Shown here: positions 14,899 to 23,148 of the stretch, piece after piece
Layout: every line of letters begins with the position of its first letter
How positions within the stretch are numbered: the first letter of the stretch is position 1
Assembly: GCA_937877075.1 (NCBI GenBank)
Contig: CALEGD010000112.1
Location: forward strand, 1 to 33,577
Source of the DNA: an uncultured Acholeplasmatales bacterium
GTDB taxonomy: Bacteria; Bacillota_I; Bacilli_A; ML615J-28; CAG-698
DNA: 33,577 nt
Direction of reading: 5' to 3'
The notes under the pieces: model-generated
The model's input: only the letters and a program-made list of their open reading frames with translations
The model's database searches: none
Told to the model about the DNA's origin: nothing
Made by a program: the position numbers and the translations under genes

Positions 14899-15995
14899 AA
14901 AATAAATGCCAAGGTTGCGGAGCGGTGGTTCAGACCGAAAACAAGAATCTACCCGGCTATATTCGTCGTGATGTCCTAGCAAAGCAAGAAAACGAGTTTT
15001 ATTGTGAGCGGTGTTTTAATCTTACTCATTATAATCGAAAGATTGATATTAAAATAGATGAGGAAGAATTTAGGAAAAACATCGAGGCTCTTGCAAAGCG
15101 TGATGTCTTGGTAGTCAATATTGTAGATATTTTTGATTTAGAAGGAACGGTAATTTACGATCTCGATAAACTTTTTCCAAGGAATCGGAAGTTGATTGTC
15201 GGAAATAAATTTGACCTTTTCCTTGATTCGGTTAAAAAAGAAAAAGTCAAAAATTATTTCCAAGATTATCTGCATCGTAATAATATTTCTTTTACGGAAA
15301 CTATTTTAATATCTTCTTTTAAAAAGGCTGATATTGAACTTCTGATTGAAGTAATTCTCCGACTCAAAGGAAAAAAGGATGTCTGCTTTATCGGAACTAC
15401 AAATGTCGGAAAGTCAACACTTATTAATGGCGTTATCCGAAAACTTGGTCTGAATTATCAGCCTCTAACAACTAGCGCTGCCATCTCTACTACCCTAGGT
15501 TTAGTCAATATCTCTCTTCCGGACGGAAGTGATTTAATAGATACTCCGGGTTTACCGAATCATCGTCAGGCAAATTATTACCTATCTCATAAACATCAGG
15601 AACTACTAGCTCCGAAAAAGTTTATTCGACCCAAGGTATACCAACTTCTCCCCAGTCAAACGCTTTTTATCGGTGGTTTCTGCCGGCTTGATTTTACTTC
15701 CGGTCTATCCTCATCCTTTGTTGTCTATGTCCCGCAAGCTATTAAAATTCACCGGACTAAAATTACAAATGCATCGGAGTTTTATCAACTTCACAAGGAC
15801 GATATCTTGAAAGTTCCGAATGCGGAGGAAAGAGAAAAACTAGGTGATTTTCGGAAATACCATTTTTCTTTTAAATATGAAAAAAAAGATATTTCAATCT
15901 CCGGTCTTGGTTTTATAACCTTAATCGGTGAAGGCGAAGTTGATTTTTATTGCTTTGAAAAGATTAAGGTCGGATTCAGGAGCGCGATAATATGA
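14895..15995 (+). CDS. yqeH: Ribosome-assembly GTPase YqeH (circularly permuted)
   Basis: 366 aa. YqeH helps 30S subunit maturation. An N-terminal zinc ribbon is marked by Cys5, Cys8, Cys37 and Cys40. The GTPase motifs are permuted, as in the family: G4 NKFD (104-107) comes first, then G5-like ISSFKK, G1 GTTNVGKST (167-175), G2 in the TTSAAISTT segment and G3 DTPG (216-219). The C-terminal domain (YQLLPSQTLFIGGFCRLDF) is the RNA-binding part. It overlaps yqeG and yqeK by 4 bases each (ATGA both times). Confidence 0.96.
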   Translation: MKNKCQGCGAVVQTENKNLPGYIRRDVLAKQENEFYCERCFNLTHYNRKIDIKIDEEEFRKNIEALAKRDVLVVNIVDIFDLEGTVIYDLDKLFPRNRKLIVGNKFDLFLDSVKKEKVKNYFQDYLHRNNISFTETILISSFKKADIELLIEVILRLKGKKDVCFIGTTNVGKSTLINGVIRKLGLNYQPLTTSAAISTTLGLVNISLPDGSDLIDTPGLPNHRQANYYLSHKHQELLAPKKFIRPKVYQLLPSQTLFIGGFCRLDFTSGLSSSFVVYVPQAIKIHRTKITNASEFYQLHKDDILKVPNAEEREKLGDFRKYHFSFKYEKKDISISGLGFITLIGEGEVDFYCFEKIKVGFRSAII

Positions 15996-16570
15996 GGACG
16001 ATTGAAGAATATGAAAAACTTTTATGGGAAAAATATCAACAATCAAATAATCCTGAGATTGAAGAACGTTACTTACATTCTCTTTCAGTAAAAAAGAAAG
16101 CTTTAGAAATAAGCGACACCTTTAATCTTAATGTTGACCGAGAAAAAGCAGCTCTTGCAGCAGTGCTTCATGATTATGCTAAGTTTGATACTCTTGAACG
16201 ATTTAAAGAAATTATTTCAAAGTATCATTTAAACGAGGAAATACTTAAATGCCCGCAAACTTTACATTCCATACTCGGTCCTTATATAATAAAAGAAGAA
16301 TTGGGACTTAAGGATCAGGAAATACTTGAGGCGATAGAAAATCATGCCCTCGGTTCATTAGAAATGAGCAAACTTGGTGAAGTTTTATTTCTTGCAGACT
16401 TTACCGAAGAAAATCGTGAAGGACCGGTATTTACCGAAGCAAAACAATTATCTAAAATTGATTTCTATCAAGCTATACTGGCAAAGATAAAATGTAAATT
16501 AGAAACTTATCCCGATGAATTAAGTTCAAAACTCTACCAAAAATATCAGGAGGTACAATGCAAATCTTAA
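15992..16570 (+). CDS. yqeK: HD-domain Ap4A hydrolase YqeK
   Basis: 192 aa. In Bacillus-type bacteria YqeK splits diadenosine tetraphosphate symmetrically to ADP, linking to stress signalling. The HD-type metal site is visible: His29, His60-Asp61 (VLHDYAKF), His92, His118 (ENHALG) and the closing LADFTEENR with Asp136. In many Bacillota nadD precedes yqeK; here yqeH does, directly, so nadD and the usual aroE and yhbY are missing from this cluster. It overlaps rsfS by 13 bases. Confidence 0.93.
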   Translation: MRTIEEYEKLLWEKYQQSNNPEIEERYLHSLSVKKKALEISDTFNLNVDREKAALAAVLHDYAKFDTLERFKEIISKYHLNEEILKCPQTLHSILGPYIIKEELGLKDQEILEAIENHALGSLEMSKLGEVLFLADFTEENREGPVFTEAKQLSKIDFYQAILAKIKCKLETYPDELSSKLYQKYQEVQCKS

Positions 16571-16899
16571 AAGATGTGGTAAATTGTTTATATGATGCCA
16601 AGGTTAAAGATATCAGAATCTATGACACAAGCAAGATTACTCCTTTCTATGATCGGATTATTAATACAACCGTTAATTCTGCCCGGCAACTTTCCGCTGT
16701 TGTCAGTAGACTAAGAGAACTTAGTTTTGAGAAGAATTATTATTTGAAAGGAATTGAAGGTTTAAGTGGCGGTTATTGGGCACTTATCGACCTTCGAGAT
16801 ATTTTAGTCAATGTCTTTTTAGCTGAAGAGAGAGAAAAATATGATCTTGATAAGCTTTGGAAGGATCTTCCTCAAATAAATCCTGAAATATACTTATAA
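16558..16899 (+). CDS. rsfS: Ribosomal silencing factor RsfS
   Basis: 113 aa. RsfS binds uL14 on the 50S subunit and blocks joining to 30S in starvation. Motifs include KDIRIYDTSKITPFYDRIIN, RQLSAVVSRLREL and the hallmark GGYWALIDLRDILVNVFL. The ribosome site GGAGGTACA precedes the ATG and lies inside yqeK. A 6-bp hairpin follows the stop. Confidence 0.95.
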   Translation: MQILKDVVNCLYDAKVKDIRIYDTSKITPFYDRIINTTVNSARQLSAVVSRLRELSFEKNYYLKGIEGLSGGYWALIDLRDILVNVFLAEEREKYDLDKLWKDLPQINPEIYL

Positions 16900-16910
16900 T
16901 TACTTCCTTT

Positions 16911-16929
16911 CCGGAAAAAATAATTCCGG
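16911..16929 (+). terminator. Weak hairpin after rsfS
   Basis: CCGGAA (16911-16916), seven-base loop, TTCCGG (16924-16929), with only a broken T-run after. Partial termination, or a structure before the next small frame, is possible. Confidence 0.4.
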
Positions 16930-16937
16930 TGATTTAT

Positions 16938-17087
16938 TTGAAGAATTATTATATTACGAAAAATAACGGTAATTATCAATTCTATATTCTTCCAAAAAAG
17001 GATAAAGCTAAGATAAAAAATAAAACGGATTCTCGGGAGGAAGTTGCTCTCGAATTACTTTATACCGCAAAGTATCAGGGAAAATGA
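16938..17087 (+). CDS. Possible 49-aa small basic protein
   Basis: A TTG at 16938 sits five bases after GGTGAT, which resembles a ribosome site, and the frame ends at TGA 17085-17087. The product begins with KNYYITKNNGNYQFYILPKK, has a lysine-rich middle and a SREEVALELLYTAKYQ helix. Its composition is coding-like. It lies between rsfS and ylmC. A GTG at 16929 is an alternative start. No family is recognised; the evidence is reading frame and ribosome site only. Confidence 0.42.
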   Translation: MKNYYITKNNGNYQFYILPKKDKAKIKNKTDSREEVALELLYTAKYQGK

Positions 17088-17132
17088 TGTATATTATCAT
17101 CTCTATTTTTATATAATGATATTGGTGAGATA

Positions 17133-17369
17133 ATGCTTTTAGGCGACCTTCAATCTAAAGATGTCATCAATGTCGTTGACGGAAGCAAATTGGGGAGAAT
17201 CTCAAATCTGGAGATCGACCCGAGCAGCGGCCGAATCATCTCGATTACTGTTCAACCCAATACCAGACTTGCCAATTTCTTTTCTTCCGGAAACAACGCA
17301 ATTATTCCTTGGAATCAGATCGTAAAGATCGGAGGAGAAGTTATTATAGTTAATTATTCGAGTTATTAA
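17133..17369 (+). CDS. ylmC: PRC-barrel protein of the YlmC/YmxH family
   Basis: 78 aa, matching the short YlmC/YmxH family. The PRC-barrel beta pattern is clear: LLGDLQSKDVINVVDGSKLG, ISNLEIDPSSGRIISITV, then the final NAIIPWNQIVKIGGEVIIV. In spore-formers these proteins are linked to sporulation or cell-envelope processes, but the biochemical role is unknown. The ribosome site GGTGAG precedes the ATG, and a -10 TATAAT lies at 17112-17117. A decayed copy of its 3' end occurs near 27,830 (reported separately). Confidence 0.9.
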   Translation: MLLGDLQSKDVINVVDGSKLGRISNLEIDPSSGRIISITVQPNTRLANFFSSGNNAIIPWNQIVKIGGEVIIVNYSSY

Positions 17370-17386
17370 AAAAGTAATCTTTTTTT
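17367..17386 (+). terminator. A/T hairpin at the ylmC stop
   Basis: AAAAAAG, loop TAAT, CTTTTTTT directly after the stop codon. The stem is nearly all A-T, so it may terminate inefficiently and be backed by the stronger hairpin at 17420. Confidence 0.5.
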
Positions 17387-17419
17387 ATTATGTAGATAAA
17401 TATTGGTCAAAAAATTAAG

Positions 17420-17459
17420 CATTTCAAACTCTGTTATTTAGAATTTGAAATGTTTTTTT
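17420..17459 (+). terminator. Rho-independent terminator downstream of ylmC
   Basis: CATTTCAAACTCT (17420-17432) pairs with AGAATTTGAAATG (17440-17452) with one mismatch, followed by seven T. Confidence 0.88.
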
Positions 17460-18180
17460 GCTTTAAAACTAAATTAATATATCCAAATGAAAAAGTTAAA
17501 TCTGATGATAAAAGAGTTTTACCAAAACAGTAAACTTATTTTAAAATGAACATCCTTTCGCCGGTTTCTACAGTTTATTAATATAATTAAAAATATAATT
17601 TGATTGGAAATGTAGAATGGTTAGAGAGATTGTAATAAAGTCGGCATTTTTAATAATCCTTTATAATCTTTTTATATTTTATCAAATATTGGAAAGAAGG
17701 AGAGAAAGATGAAACGATTATTTAAAGGGAGGATTAGCACAAACTTACAAGGTGATATAATAGAACTTGTTGACGTTAATGGAAATATTGTTGTACAATA
17801 TAGGTATGATACATAGACTATTGAGAAATTGTTTTTATGGGGAGAAAAAGAAGTTATATGTTTGCTATTTATTTTATTGACTGGAAAAATATGCAATTTG
17901 AAAAAATTGATTTAAGAAATATCGGAATTCGTGTTTCTATATAATTCTAATAAACATTTTTTACTATGCCCATAAATGTTCGTTAACGATGTAACGTATG
18001 ATAAATGAATAACAAAGAATTTACACATGAACATAATTTTTTAATAATTTTGTTATAATGGTATGTAAAATGTTTATAGCAATCATAAAATTTATTTGCT
18101 TAAGATAGTTGCTTTCTTATTATAGTAAAGACGAAATAAAAATGAATTAAACTTCTTACTCAAATTTCATGATATAATCG
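17460..18180. other. Largely non-coding gap with relic sequence
   Basis: About 720 bp of AT-rich DNA between the ylmC terminator and the isomerase gene. I see no intact gene. The only coding-like piece is the RHS/YD-type remnant at 17709-17816. The right end holds the -10 TATAAT (18173-18178) of the isomerase gene. Confidence 0.6.
17709..17816 (+). pseudogene. Remnant of an RHS/YD-repeat protein
   Basis: A 35-codon frame from ATG 17709 (after GGAG-rich sequence) to TAG 17814-17816 contains NLQGDIIELVDVNGNIVVQY followed by RYDT. This is the canonical RHS/YD-repeat phrase, where the tyrosine-aspartate pair is normally followed by a tryptophan-glycine. Here the codon after the threonine is TAG, one base from TGG. 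Nothing before or after continues the repeat. So it looks like a fossil of a large surface or toxin-delivery protein. No toxin tail is visible. The strong ribosome site could still drive a short peptide. Confidence 0.6.
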
Positions 18181-18201
18181 AAAAAATTTGGAGGTATAAT
18201 T

Positions 18202-19002
18202 GTGAGAAAATGTTATATTAGTACAATCCTAAACGGGAATGATAATTATCAGCTAATCTCTGAGACAATTAAAATTCTTAAAAACAAAATTGGTGTAGAG
18301 TATTTTACTTTTGAGATTAATGATTTAGAGGAAAAAAAATTAAAAAGCCTCTATCAAGTCTTTGGTGCTCTTCCTTCAACCTTTCATTCTCCAATGCGAA
18401 AAGCAGAACCGACAGCTGTTAAATTCTCATTCGAATATCAAAAATTAATTGAAAATTTGGAGAGAACTTTAAAACTATGCGGAGAATTTGGTTCCTCTTC
18501 AATTGTGTTTCATTCCAATAATTGTTTTATAGAAGAAGCGGACCGATTATCGAAACAAGCTAATGCAAAAGAAAATTGTTTGCTCTTAAATCAAATGTGT
18601 AAAACCTATGGGGTGACGCTATTAGTTGAAACTTTAGGATTGCCGACACAGGGAGCCCCAATTTTTAATAACCGAGAATATATAGATTTTATTATTGATT
18701 ATAATCTATCTGCCTTGATTGATATCGGCCATATGAACCTCAATGGTTATGATTATGAGTATACAATTAAAAATTTGAATAGAAGAATTTTGTCTTACCA
18801 TCTCCACAACAATAATGGAATTGATGATACTCATCAAACAATCGACAACGGAACATTTGATTATAATATCTTTATAGATTTATATAAAAAATATACACCA
18901 CAGGCAGATTTGGTTTTTGAATATATAGAAATACCAAATTTATCAGCTAATAAATTGGCAGAAGACATTAATTATTTACTCAATCAGCTAAAAAATAATT
19001 AA
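18202..19002 (+). CDS. TIM-barrel sugar isomerase/epimerase-like protein
   Basis: 266 aa starting at a GTG after the ribosome site GGAGGT. It belongs to the xylose-isomerase-like/AP endonuclease 2 TIM-barrel superfamily: SSIVFHSNNC, the metal-ligand strand TLLVETLG, ALIDIGHMNLNG, SYHLHNNNGIDDTHQTIDNG and a late VFEYIE. The histidines and glutamates are at the ends of strands as in metal-dependent sugar isomerases. The substrate cannot be told. It lies 69 bases upstream of the GntR gene and heads the carbohydrate locus. Likely cytoplasmic. Confidence 0.8.
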   Translation: MRKCYISTILNGNDNYQLISETIKILKNKIGVEYFTFEINDLEEKKLKSLYQVFGALPSTFHSPMRKAEPTAVKFSFEYQKLIENLERTLKLCGEFGSSSIVFHSNNCFIEEADRLSKQANAKENCLLLNQMCKTYGVTLLVETLGLPTQGAPIFNNREYIDFIIDYNLSALIDIGHMNLNGYDYEYTIKNLNRRILSYHLHNNNGIDDTHQTIDNGTFDYNIFIDLYKKYTPQADLVFEYIEIPNLSANKLAEDINYLLNQLKNN

Positions 19003-19017
19003 TTTTTAAAAAAAGTG

Positions 19018-19060
19018 TTTACATTTAAATATTATTATGATATCATATTGTTATGACAAC
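19018..19060 (+). promoter_or_regulatory. gntR promoter with overlapping operator-like site
   Basis: -35 TTTACA (19018-19023), 17-base spacer, -10 TATCAT (19041-19046), then TTGTTATGACAAC (19048-19060). This 13-mer is the exact reverse complement of the site at 19821 and has the symmetric core TTGT-N4-ACAA. Its position over the start point suggests autorepression. Confidence 0.72.
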
Positions 19061-19071
19061 TGGAGAATTAA

Positions 19072-19782
19072 ATGTTAAAAACATCATTATACCATAAAAT
19101 TTTTCATTATTATAAGAATTTAATCCAATCTAATCAATTAAAAAACGGACAGAAGATGCCTACCGAACAAGAAGTATGCGATATCTTTAACACCTCAAGA
19201 ATTACAGTCAGACATGCTTATGAATTGCTGGTAAATCATGGTTTGATTGTAAAGGTGCAGGGAAAGGGCACTTATGTTAGTGAGAAAAAAACTGATATGA
19301 AGCTTAATTTCTTGCAAGGATTTTCAGCTGAAATGTCGAGTATGGGGAAAAAACCTTCAACAATTTTACTCGGTGTTCAACTAGCTTATTCTTCAAAACC
19401 AATTTGTGATTTTCTGAATATTTCTGAAGGTGGCATGGTCTATACGATAGAACGTATCAGATGTGCTGATGGGGTTAAGATGGCTTATGAAAAGGTTCAT
19501 TTACCCTTTCATATAGTTTCTGATATTGATAAATATGATCTTACCGGTTCATTATATCAAATTCTTGAACAAAATTATCATATTGATCCCGCCTGGGCAA
19601 AGCAGACCTTAGAAGCAACCTTGGCTAATCAGAGTCAAGCAGCTTTTTTGGATGTGAAAGTCAATTCACCTTTATTGGTAATAAAACGTTTGTCATACGA
19701 TCAAAACAATCATCCCTATGAATATACTGAGAGTTTATACAGAGGCGATAAATACACATTTTCTGTAACGATGAATAAATAA
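19072..19782 (+). CDS. GntR-family repressor, HutC/UTRA subfamily
   Basis: 236 aa. The N-terminal winged helix (KMPTEQEVCDIFNTSRITVR, then the wing VQGKGTYVS) binds DNA, and the UTRA domain (~80-230, with VYTIERIRCADGVKMAYEK and SPLLVIKRLSYDQ) binds a sugar-phosphate-type ligand. HutC/UTRA regulators of this kind usually repress the adjacent sugar-uptake operon. Here a 13-bp site lies on its own promoter and the transporter promoter. Start ATG at 19072. The effector is probably a phosphorylated form of the imported sugar. Confidence 0.93.
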   Translation: MLKTSLYHKIFHYYKNLIQSNQLKNGQKMPTEQEVCDIFNTSRITVRHAYELLVNHGLIVKVQGKGTYVSEKKTDMKLNFLQGFSAEMSSMGKKPSTILLGVQLAYSSKPICDFLNISEGGMVYTIERIRCADGVKMAYEKVHLPFHIVSDIDKYDLTGSLYQILEQNYHIDPAWAKQTLEATLANQSQAAFLDVKVNSPLLVIKRLSYDQNNHPYEYTESLYRGDKYTFSVTMNK

Positions 19783-19798
19783 CCTGCTATTGCAGGTT
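19781..19798 (+). terminator. Short hairpin after gntR
   Basis: AACCTGC and GCAGGTT form a 7-bp stem with a four-base loop, directly after the stop. It is followed by A rather than T on the plus strand, so termination of gntR is likely weak; it may act as an attenuator. Confidence 0.4.
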
Positions 19799-19814
19799 AA
19801 AAAAATAAGATAAC

Positions 19815-19833
19815 TTATCATGTTGTCATAACA
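19815..19833 (+). promoter_or_regulatory. -10 and operator-like site of the transporter operon
   Basis: TATCAT (19815-19820) is followed directly by GTTGTCATAACAA (19821-19833). The arrangement is the same as at gntR: the same -10 sequence with the site beside it. A clear -35 is not visible. The operator call rests on the exact match to the gntR copy. Confidence 0.65.
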
Positions 19834-19869
19834 ATTTTTAAATATGTGTTGTTTTCAAAAGGAGAAAAA

Positions 19870-20844
19870 ATGGAAAAAGTAGTTGTCGGATTAGATAATT
19901 CTAAGAATTCTTTTCAAGTACAAAAACTCGGAAAAAACCCGAAAAACCGTAAAAGAAAAAAATGGCCACATTTAACTATGAAAAAAAAAGAAGCATTAAC
20001 CGGTATGGCTTTTGTAACCCCTGTGATGATTGGTTTTTTGGTTTTTACTGCAGGATCGATGTTATATTCTTTATATATATCTTTAACTGATTGGAATATG
20101 CTTATAGAACCTAAGTGGGTAGGTCTCAAGAATTATATTAATCTATTCACAAAAGACTTACATTTTTGGGATTATTTAGGAAACACCATTTATTATGTAA
20201 TTATTCTTGTGCCTTTGGTTCTTATAATATCTTTATTTTTTGCGATTTTATTAAATAAAAAAGTTAAAGGAATGACGCCTTTCTATCGAGCCTGTTTGTT
20301 TTTACCTTGTGTTGTTTCTACAGTTGCTGTTTCACTGGTCTGGAAATGGATTTTTAATTCTACAGAAGGAATGTTGAACGGCATTTTGACCGCTCTTGGT
20401 GTGAGTAATCCTCCGGGGTGGTTATCAACAACTAAATGGGCTAAGAATTCAATAATTATTATGCGGATTTGGCAGATGAGTGGTTATTATATGGTAATGT
20501 TTTTATCTGGATTACAGACCATACCCAAAACTTTATATGAGGCTGCAATTGTTGATGGAGCTAATAAGCGTCAACAATTACGCTATATAACAATTCCTTT
20601 ATTGAAACCAACAACTTTTGCTATAACAATTCTTTTGGTACTAGAAGCTTTCAATATTTTCGAAGTAGTTTTAGTTATGACTGAGGGCAGACTGAACACA
20701 AGTTCTCTGATGTATTATATTTATACCCTTGGTTTTGAAGAATACAAGATGGGCTATGCTTCAGCTTTGGCCTGGGTATTATTTATTCTTATTCTTGGTT
20801 TTACAATCATAAGAATTGTTACAAAAAAAGAAGATAAGATGTAG
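19870..20844 (+). CDS. ABC sugar permease, MalF/UgpA type
   Basis: 324 aa from the ATG at 19870, behind AAAAGGAG; an in-frame start 24 bases earlier has no ribosome site. It has a 40-residue basic cytoplasmic head, about six membrane segments and the EAA loop (EAAIVDGANKRQQLRYITIP). It forms the membrane pore with the next gene product, importing a sugar or oligosaccharide delivered by the lipoprotein. It is the first structural gene of the GntR-controlled operon. No ABC ATPase gene is present, so it must use a shared one elsewhere (MsmX-type). Confidence 0.92.
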   Translation: MEKVVVGLDNSKNSFQVQKLGKNPKNRKRKKWPHLTMKKKEALTGMAFVTPVMIGFLVFTAGSMLYSLYISLTDWNMLIEPKWVGLKNYINLFTKDLHFWDYLGNTIYYVIILVPLVLIISLFFAILLNKKVKGMTPFYRACLFLPCVVSTVAVSLVWKWIFNSTEGMLNGILTALGVSNPPGWLSTTKWAKNSIIIMRIWQMSGYYMVMFLSGLQTIPKTLYEAAIVDGANKRQQLRYITIPLLKPTTFAITILLVLEAFNIFEVVLVMTEGRLNTSSLMYYIYTLGFEEYKMGYASALAWVLFILILGFTIIRIVTKKEDKM

Positions 20845-20852
20845 GTGAAAAA

Positions 20853-21725
20853 ATGAAACTAACAATGAAAAAGAAATTTTATACTTCCTACATTACTAAA
20901 CGGCAAATTAGCAAAATATTGTATAATATTTTTATGATTTTTCTTTGTGTTGTCATAATGTATCCTTTTTTATGGACTTTTGCTTCTGCTTTTAAGACAA
21001 ATTATCAGATTTTTCATGAATCACCAATTAATCTACTGCCTTCACCCTTGACATTTGAAAATTTTAAAATCCTAGCAAAAATTTATGATATCTCAAGGAT
21101 GGTTTTCAATGGATTTTATTTAGCGATTGTCATACCAGTTTTGAGTTTGATTGTTTCATCAATGGCCGCATATGCACTGGCGAGACTGAAGTTTAAAGGA
21201 AGAAATGTTATTTTCATTTTGCTTATTTCCACAATGATGATTCCTTCCTATGTCACCTTAATCCCAAATTTTGCGATTATGGTTAAACTTGGGCTCTTAA
21301 ATTCGCATTGGGCTCTGATTCTCAGGTCGATTCTTACGGGAAGCGCCACCGCTATCTTTCTTTTCAGACAATATTTTTTGTCGATTCCTAAGGATTTGGA
21401 AAACGCCGCCATTGTTGACGGTTGTTCTTGGGCGGGAGTATTTTTTCGGATCATCTTGCCGAATTCAAAACCGGTTATTGCAACCGTTGCTATATTAACC
21501 TTTAGGTCGACTTGGAATGCTTATTTATGGCCATCGATAATTCTTCAGGAAGAAAGGCTTTGGACATGGACTTTAGGTCTGAAATTACTTTCCGAATGGG
21601 AAACTAGACAATCTGTATTGATGGCCGGTTCAGTTATATCAATGTTGCCAATCTTTATTATTTATATCGTCTTTCAAAAATATTTTGTAAATTCCGAACT
21701 TAGCTCGGGTTTTACCGGTGTTTAG
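20853..21725 (+). CDS. ABC sugar permease, MalG/UgpE type
   Basis: 290 aa, about six membrane segments. The EAA loop is LENAAIVDGCSWAGVFFRII, and the family-typical NAYLWPSIIL and the glycine-rich end FTGV are present. It begins 8 bases after the MalF-type gene with AGGTGAAAA ahead of the ATG. It pairs with that permease as the second half of the pore. Confidence 0.93.
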   Translation: MKLTMKKKFYTSYITKRQISKILYNIFMIFLCVVIMYPFLWTFASAFKTNYQIFHESPINLLPSPLTFENFKILAKIYDISRMVFNGFYLAIVIPVLSLIVSSMAAYALARLKFKGRNVIFILLISTMMIPSYVTLIPNFAIMVKLGLLNSHWALILRSILTGSATAIFLFRQYFLSIPKDLENAAIVDGCSWAGVFFRIILPNSKPVIATVAILTFRSTWNAYLWPSIILQEERLWTWTLGLKLLSEWETRQSVLMAGSVISMLPIFIIYIVFQKYFVNSELSSGFTGV

Positions 21726-21776
21726 AATATTGGTCTTAATTCCTAAAATAAGGAAAAAAATAAAATGGAGGAGAAA

Positions 21777-23072
21777 ATGAAAAAAATTATTTTTGTTTCG
21801 GTTTTGATGCTTGTTTTTGCTTGTTTCTTAACCGCTTGCGGTCCCACTGAGGAGCAAAGCCATGAATTAGTGAATGACAAGACAATCAATGTTTATTCTT
21901 GGTGGGATCCGGCTCATGACGGACTGACTGGATTAAAAGAAGGATTTGAAGAGAAATACAAAGAGTATAATGTTGAACTCAACTTTGTAAAGATATCTTC
22001 TTATTATCAGACTATGCTTACTAAACTTGCCGGAGCTAAACTTGCCGGAGGAAGTTCTGAGCAAATCGATGTAATGATGCTGGCATCGGACAAGATTCCT
22101 TTATTTGCTTCCAATGATGTAATCATGTCACTTGACGAATTTGTTTCGGTTGAATATTTGGATGATTTATATTCTTCGGTAAAAGCAGGGCTTTATTATG
22201 AGGACAGTGTTTACGCAGTTGCCCGCGATGTTACTACTAAGGCGATGATTTTAAATACAGATGTATTCACCGCATATGGAGTAGATTTGCCAGATGATGA
22301 TTGGACAGTGGAAGATTTTAAACAAATTTGTTTAAAATTTGCGGAAGAAACAGATAATGTCTGGGGTTATTCATTTGATTCAAATCCTGATCCGGTTTAT
22401 ATTTGGTTCTATTTGTTTGGCGGATCTTTCTTTGACAGTGAAAATCATGTTAGCCTAATTGATGAAAAAGGGGCAGCTGATGGTGTTACCTTCTTATATG
22501 ATTTAGTTCAAGAAGGTGGCGCGATGACCTTATCAGAGACCTTAGAATATGGTAAATTTGCAGCCGCTTTCTCTTCTGGTTATGCTGCGATGATTTCTGG
22601 CGGTCTTGCCGATGTAAATACAGTTGAAACAGCTGGAGCTAATTTTGTTGTTCGACCCCTGCCGATAGGGAAGAGCGGAAGTCATCAATCGCATACATTT
22701 TTAAATTGTTGGACGATACCAACAGTTACTTCTAATTCTGCTTGGTCTTGGAAAGTGCTTGAATATTTCTCTGGTCCGGAAGGTCAAGCTATTGCTACCG
22801 CAGCCGGTATGGGTTTACCAGGTTCTTCGAGTGCGGATATAACTTCTTGGAAGGCTGAAAAAGCTTATCGGGAATATTTTATTGATGCTTTGGATTATCC
22901 AGGAACAGAACCTTATCCAACCGATGTCTTTGGTTCGAATTGGCAAACAAACTTCAAAACATTAATGGAAGACAATATTTGGGATAAATCGGGCATGACA
23001 CACGCTGAACTTAAAACAGAGCTAGAAAAAATAAATGCAAAATTGACTTATATTTTAATGGGTGGTTCATAA
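21777..23072 (+). CDS. ABC sugar-binding lipoprotein (solute-binding family 1)
   Basis: 431 aa from the ATG at 21777, after GGAGGAG; the ATG at 21765 overlaps that site. A lipoprotein signal (KKIIFVSVLMLVFACFLTAC) ends in LTAC, with Cys21 as the lipidated residue. The mature protein has the periplasmic-binding fold of carbohydrate receptors: INVYSWWDPAHDG, IDVMMLASDKIPLFA, the DWTVEDFKQIC hinge and VFGSNWQTNF. It should capture the substrate outside the membrane and hand it to the two permeases. The ligand is unknown. Confidence 0.93.
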   Translation: MKKIIFVSVLMLVFACFLTACGPTEEQSHELVNDKTINVYSWWDPAHDGLTGLKEGFEEKYKEYNVELNFVKISSYYQTMLTKLAGAKLAGGSSEQIDVMMLASDKIPLFASNDVIMSLDEFVSVEYLDDLYSSVKAGLYYEDSVYAVARDVTTKAMILNTDVFTAYGVDLPDDDWTVEDFKQICLKFAEETDNVWGYSFDSNPDPVYIWFYLFGGSFFDSENHVSLIDEKGAADGVTFLYDLVQEGGAMTLSETLEYGKFAAAFSSGYAAMISGGLADVNTVETAGANFVVRPLPIGKSGSHQSHTFLNCWTIPTVTSNSAWSWKVLEYFSGPEGQAIATAAGMGLPGSSSADITSWKAEKAYREYFIDALDYPGTEPYPTDVFGSNWQTNFKTLMEDNIWDKSGMTHAELKTELEKINAKLTYILMGGS

Positions 23073-23148
23073 TAAATATTTATTCTAAAAAATAAGCGGC
23101 TTGTTTGAAGAAAACCTTCTAAAAACTGCACCTCTCAGGAGAAATGTT

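Noticed and set aside
17462..17485. Similarity of about 21/24 bases to 29520-29542 beside the transposase relic (TTTAAAACTAA ... ATATATCCA)
   Set aside because: It may be a lost IS end, but it is short, AT-rich, and no partner repeat is seen. Not reported as a mobile element.
20949..20958. A third copy of the GTTGTCATAA core inside the MalG-type permease gene
   Set aside because: Only the first ten bases match; the ACAA half is missing (ATGT instead) and there is no promoter. Treated as chance.
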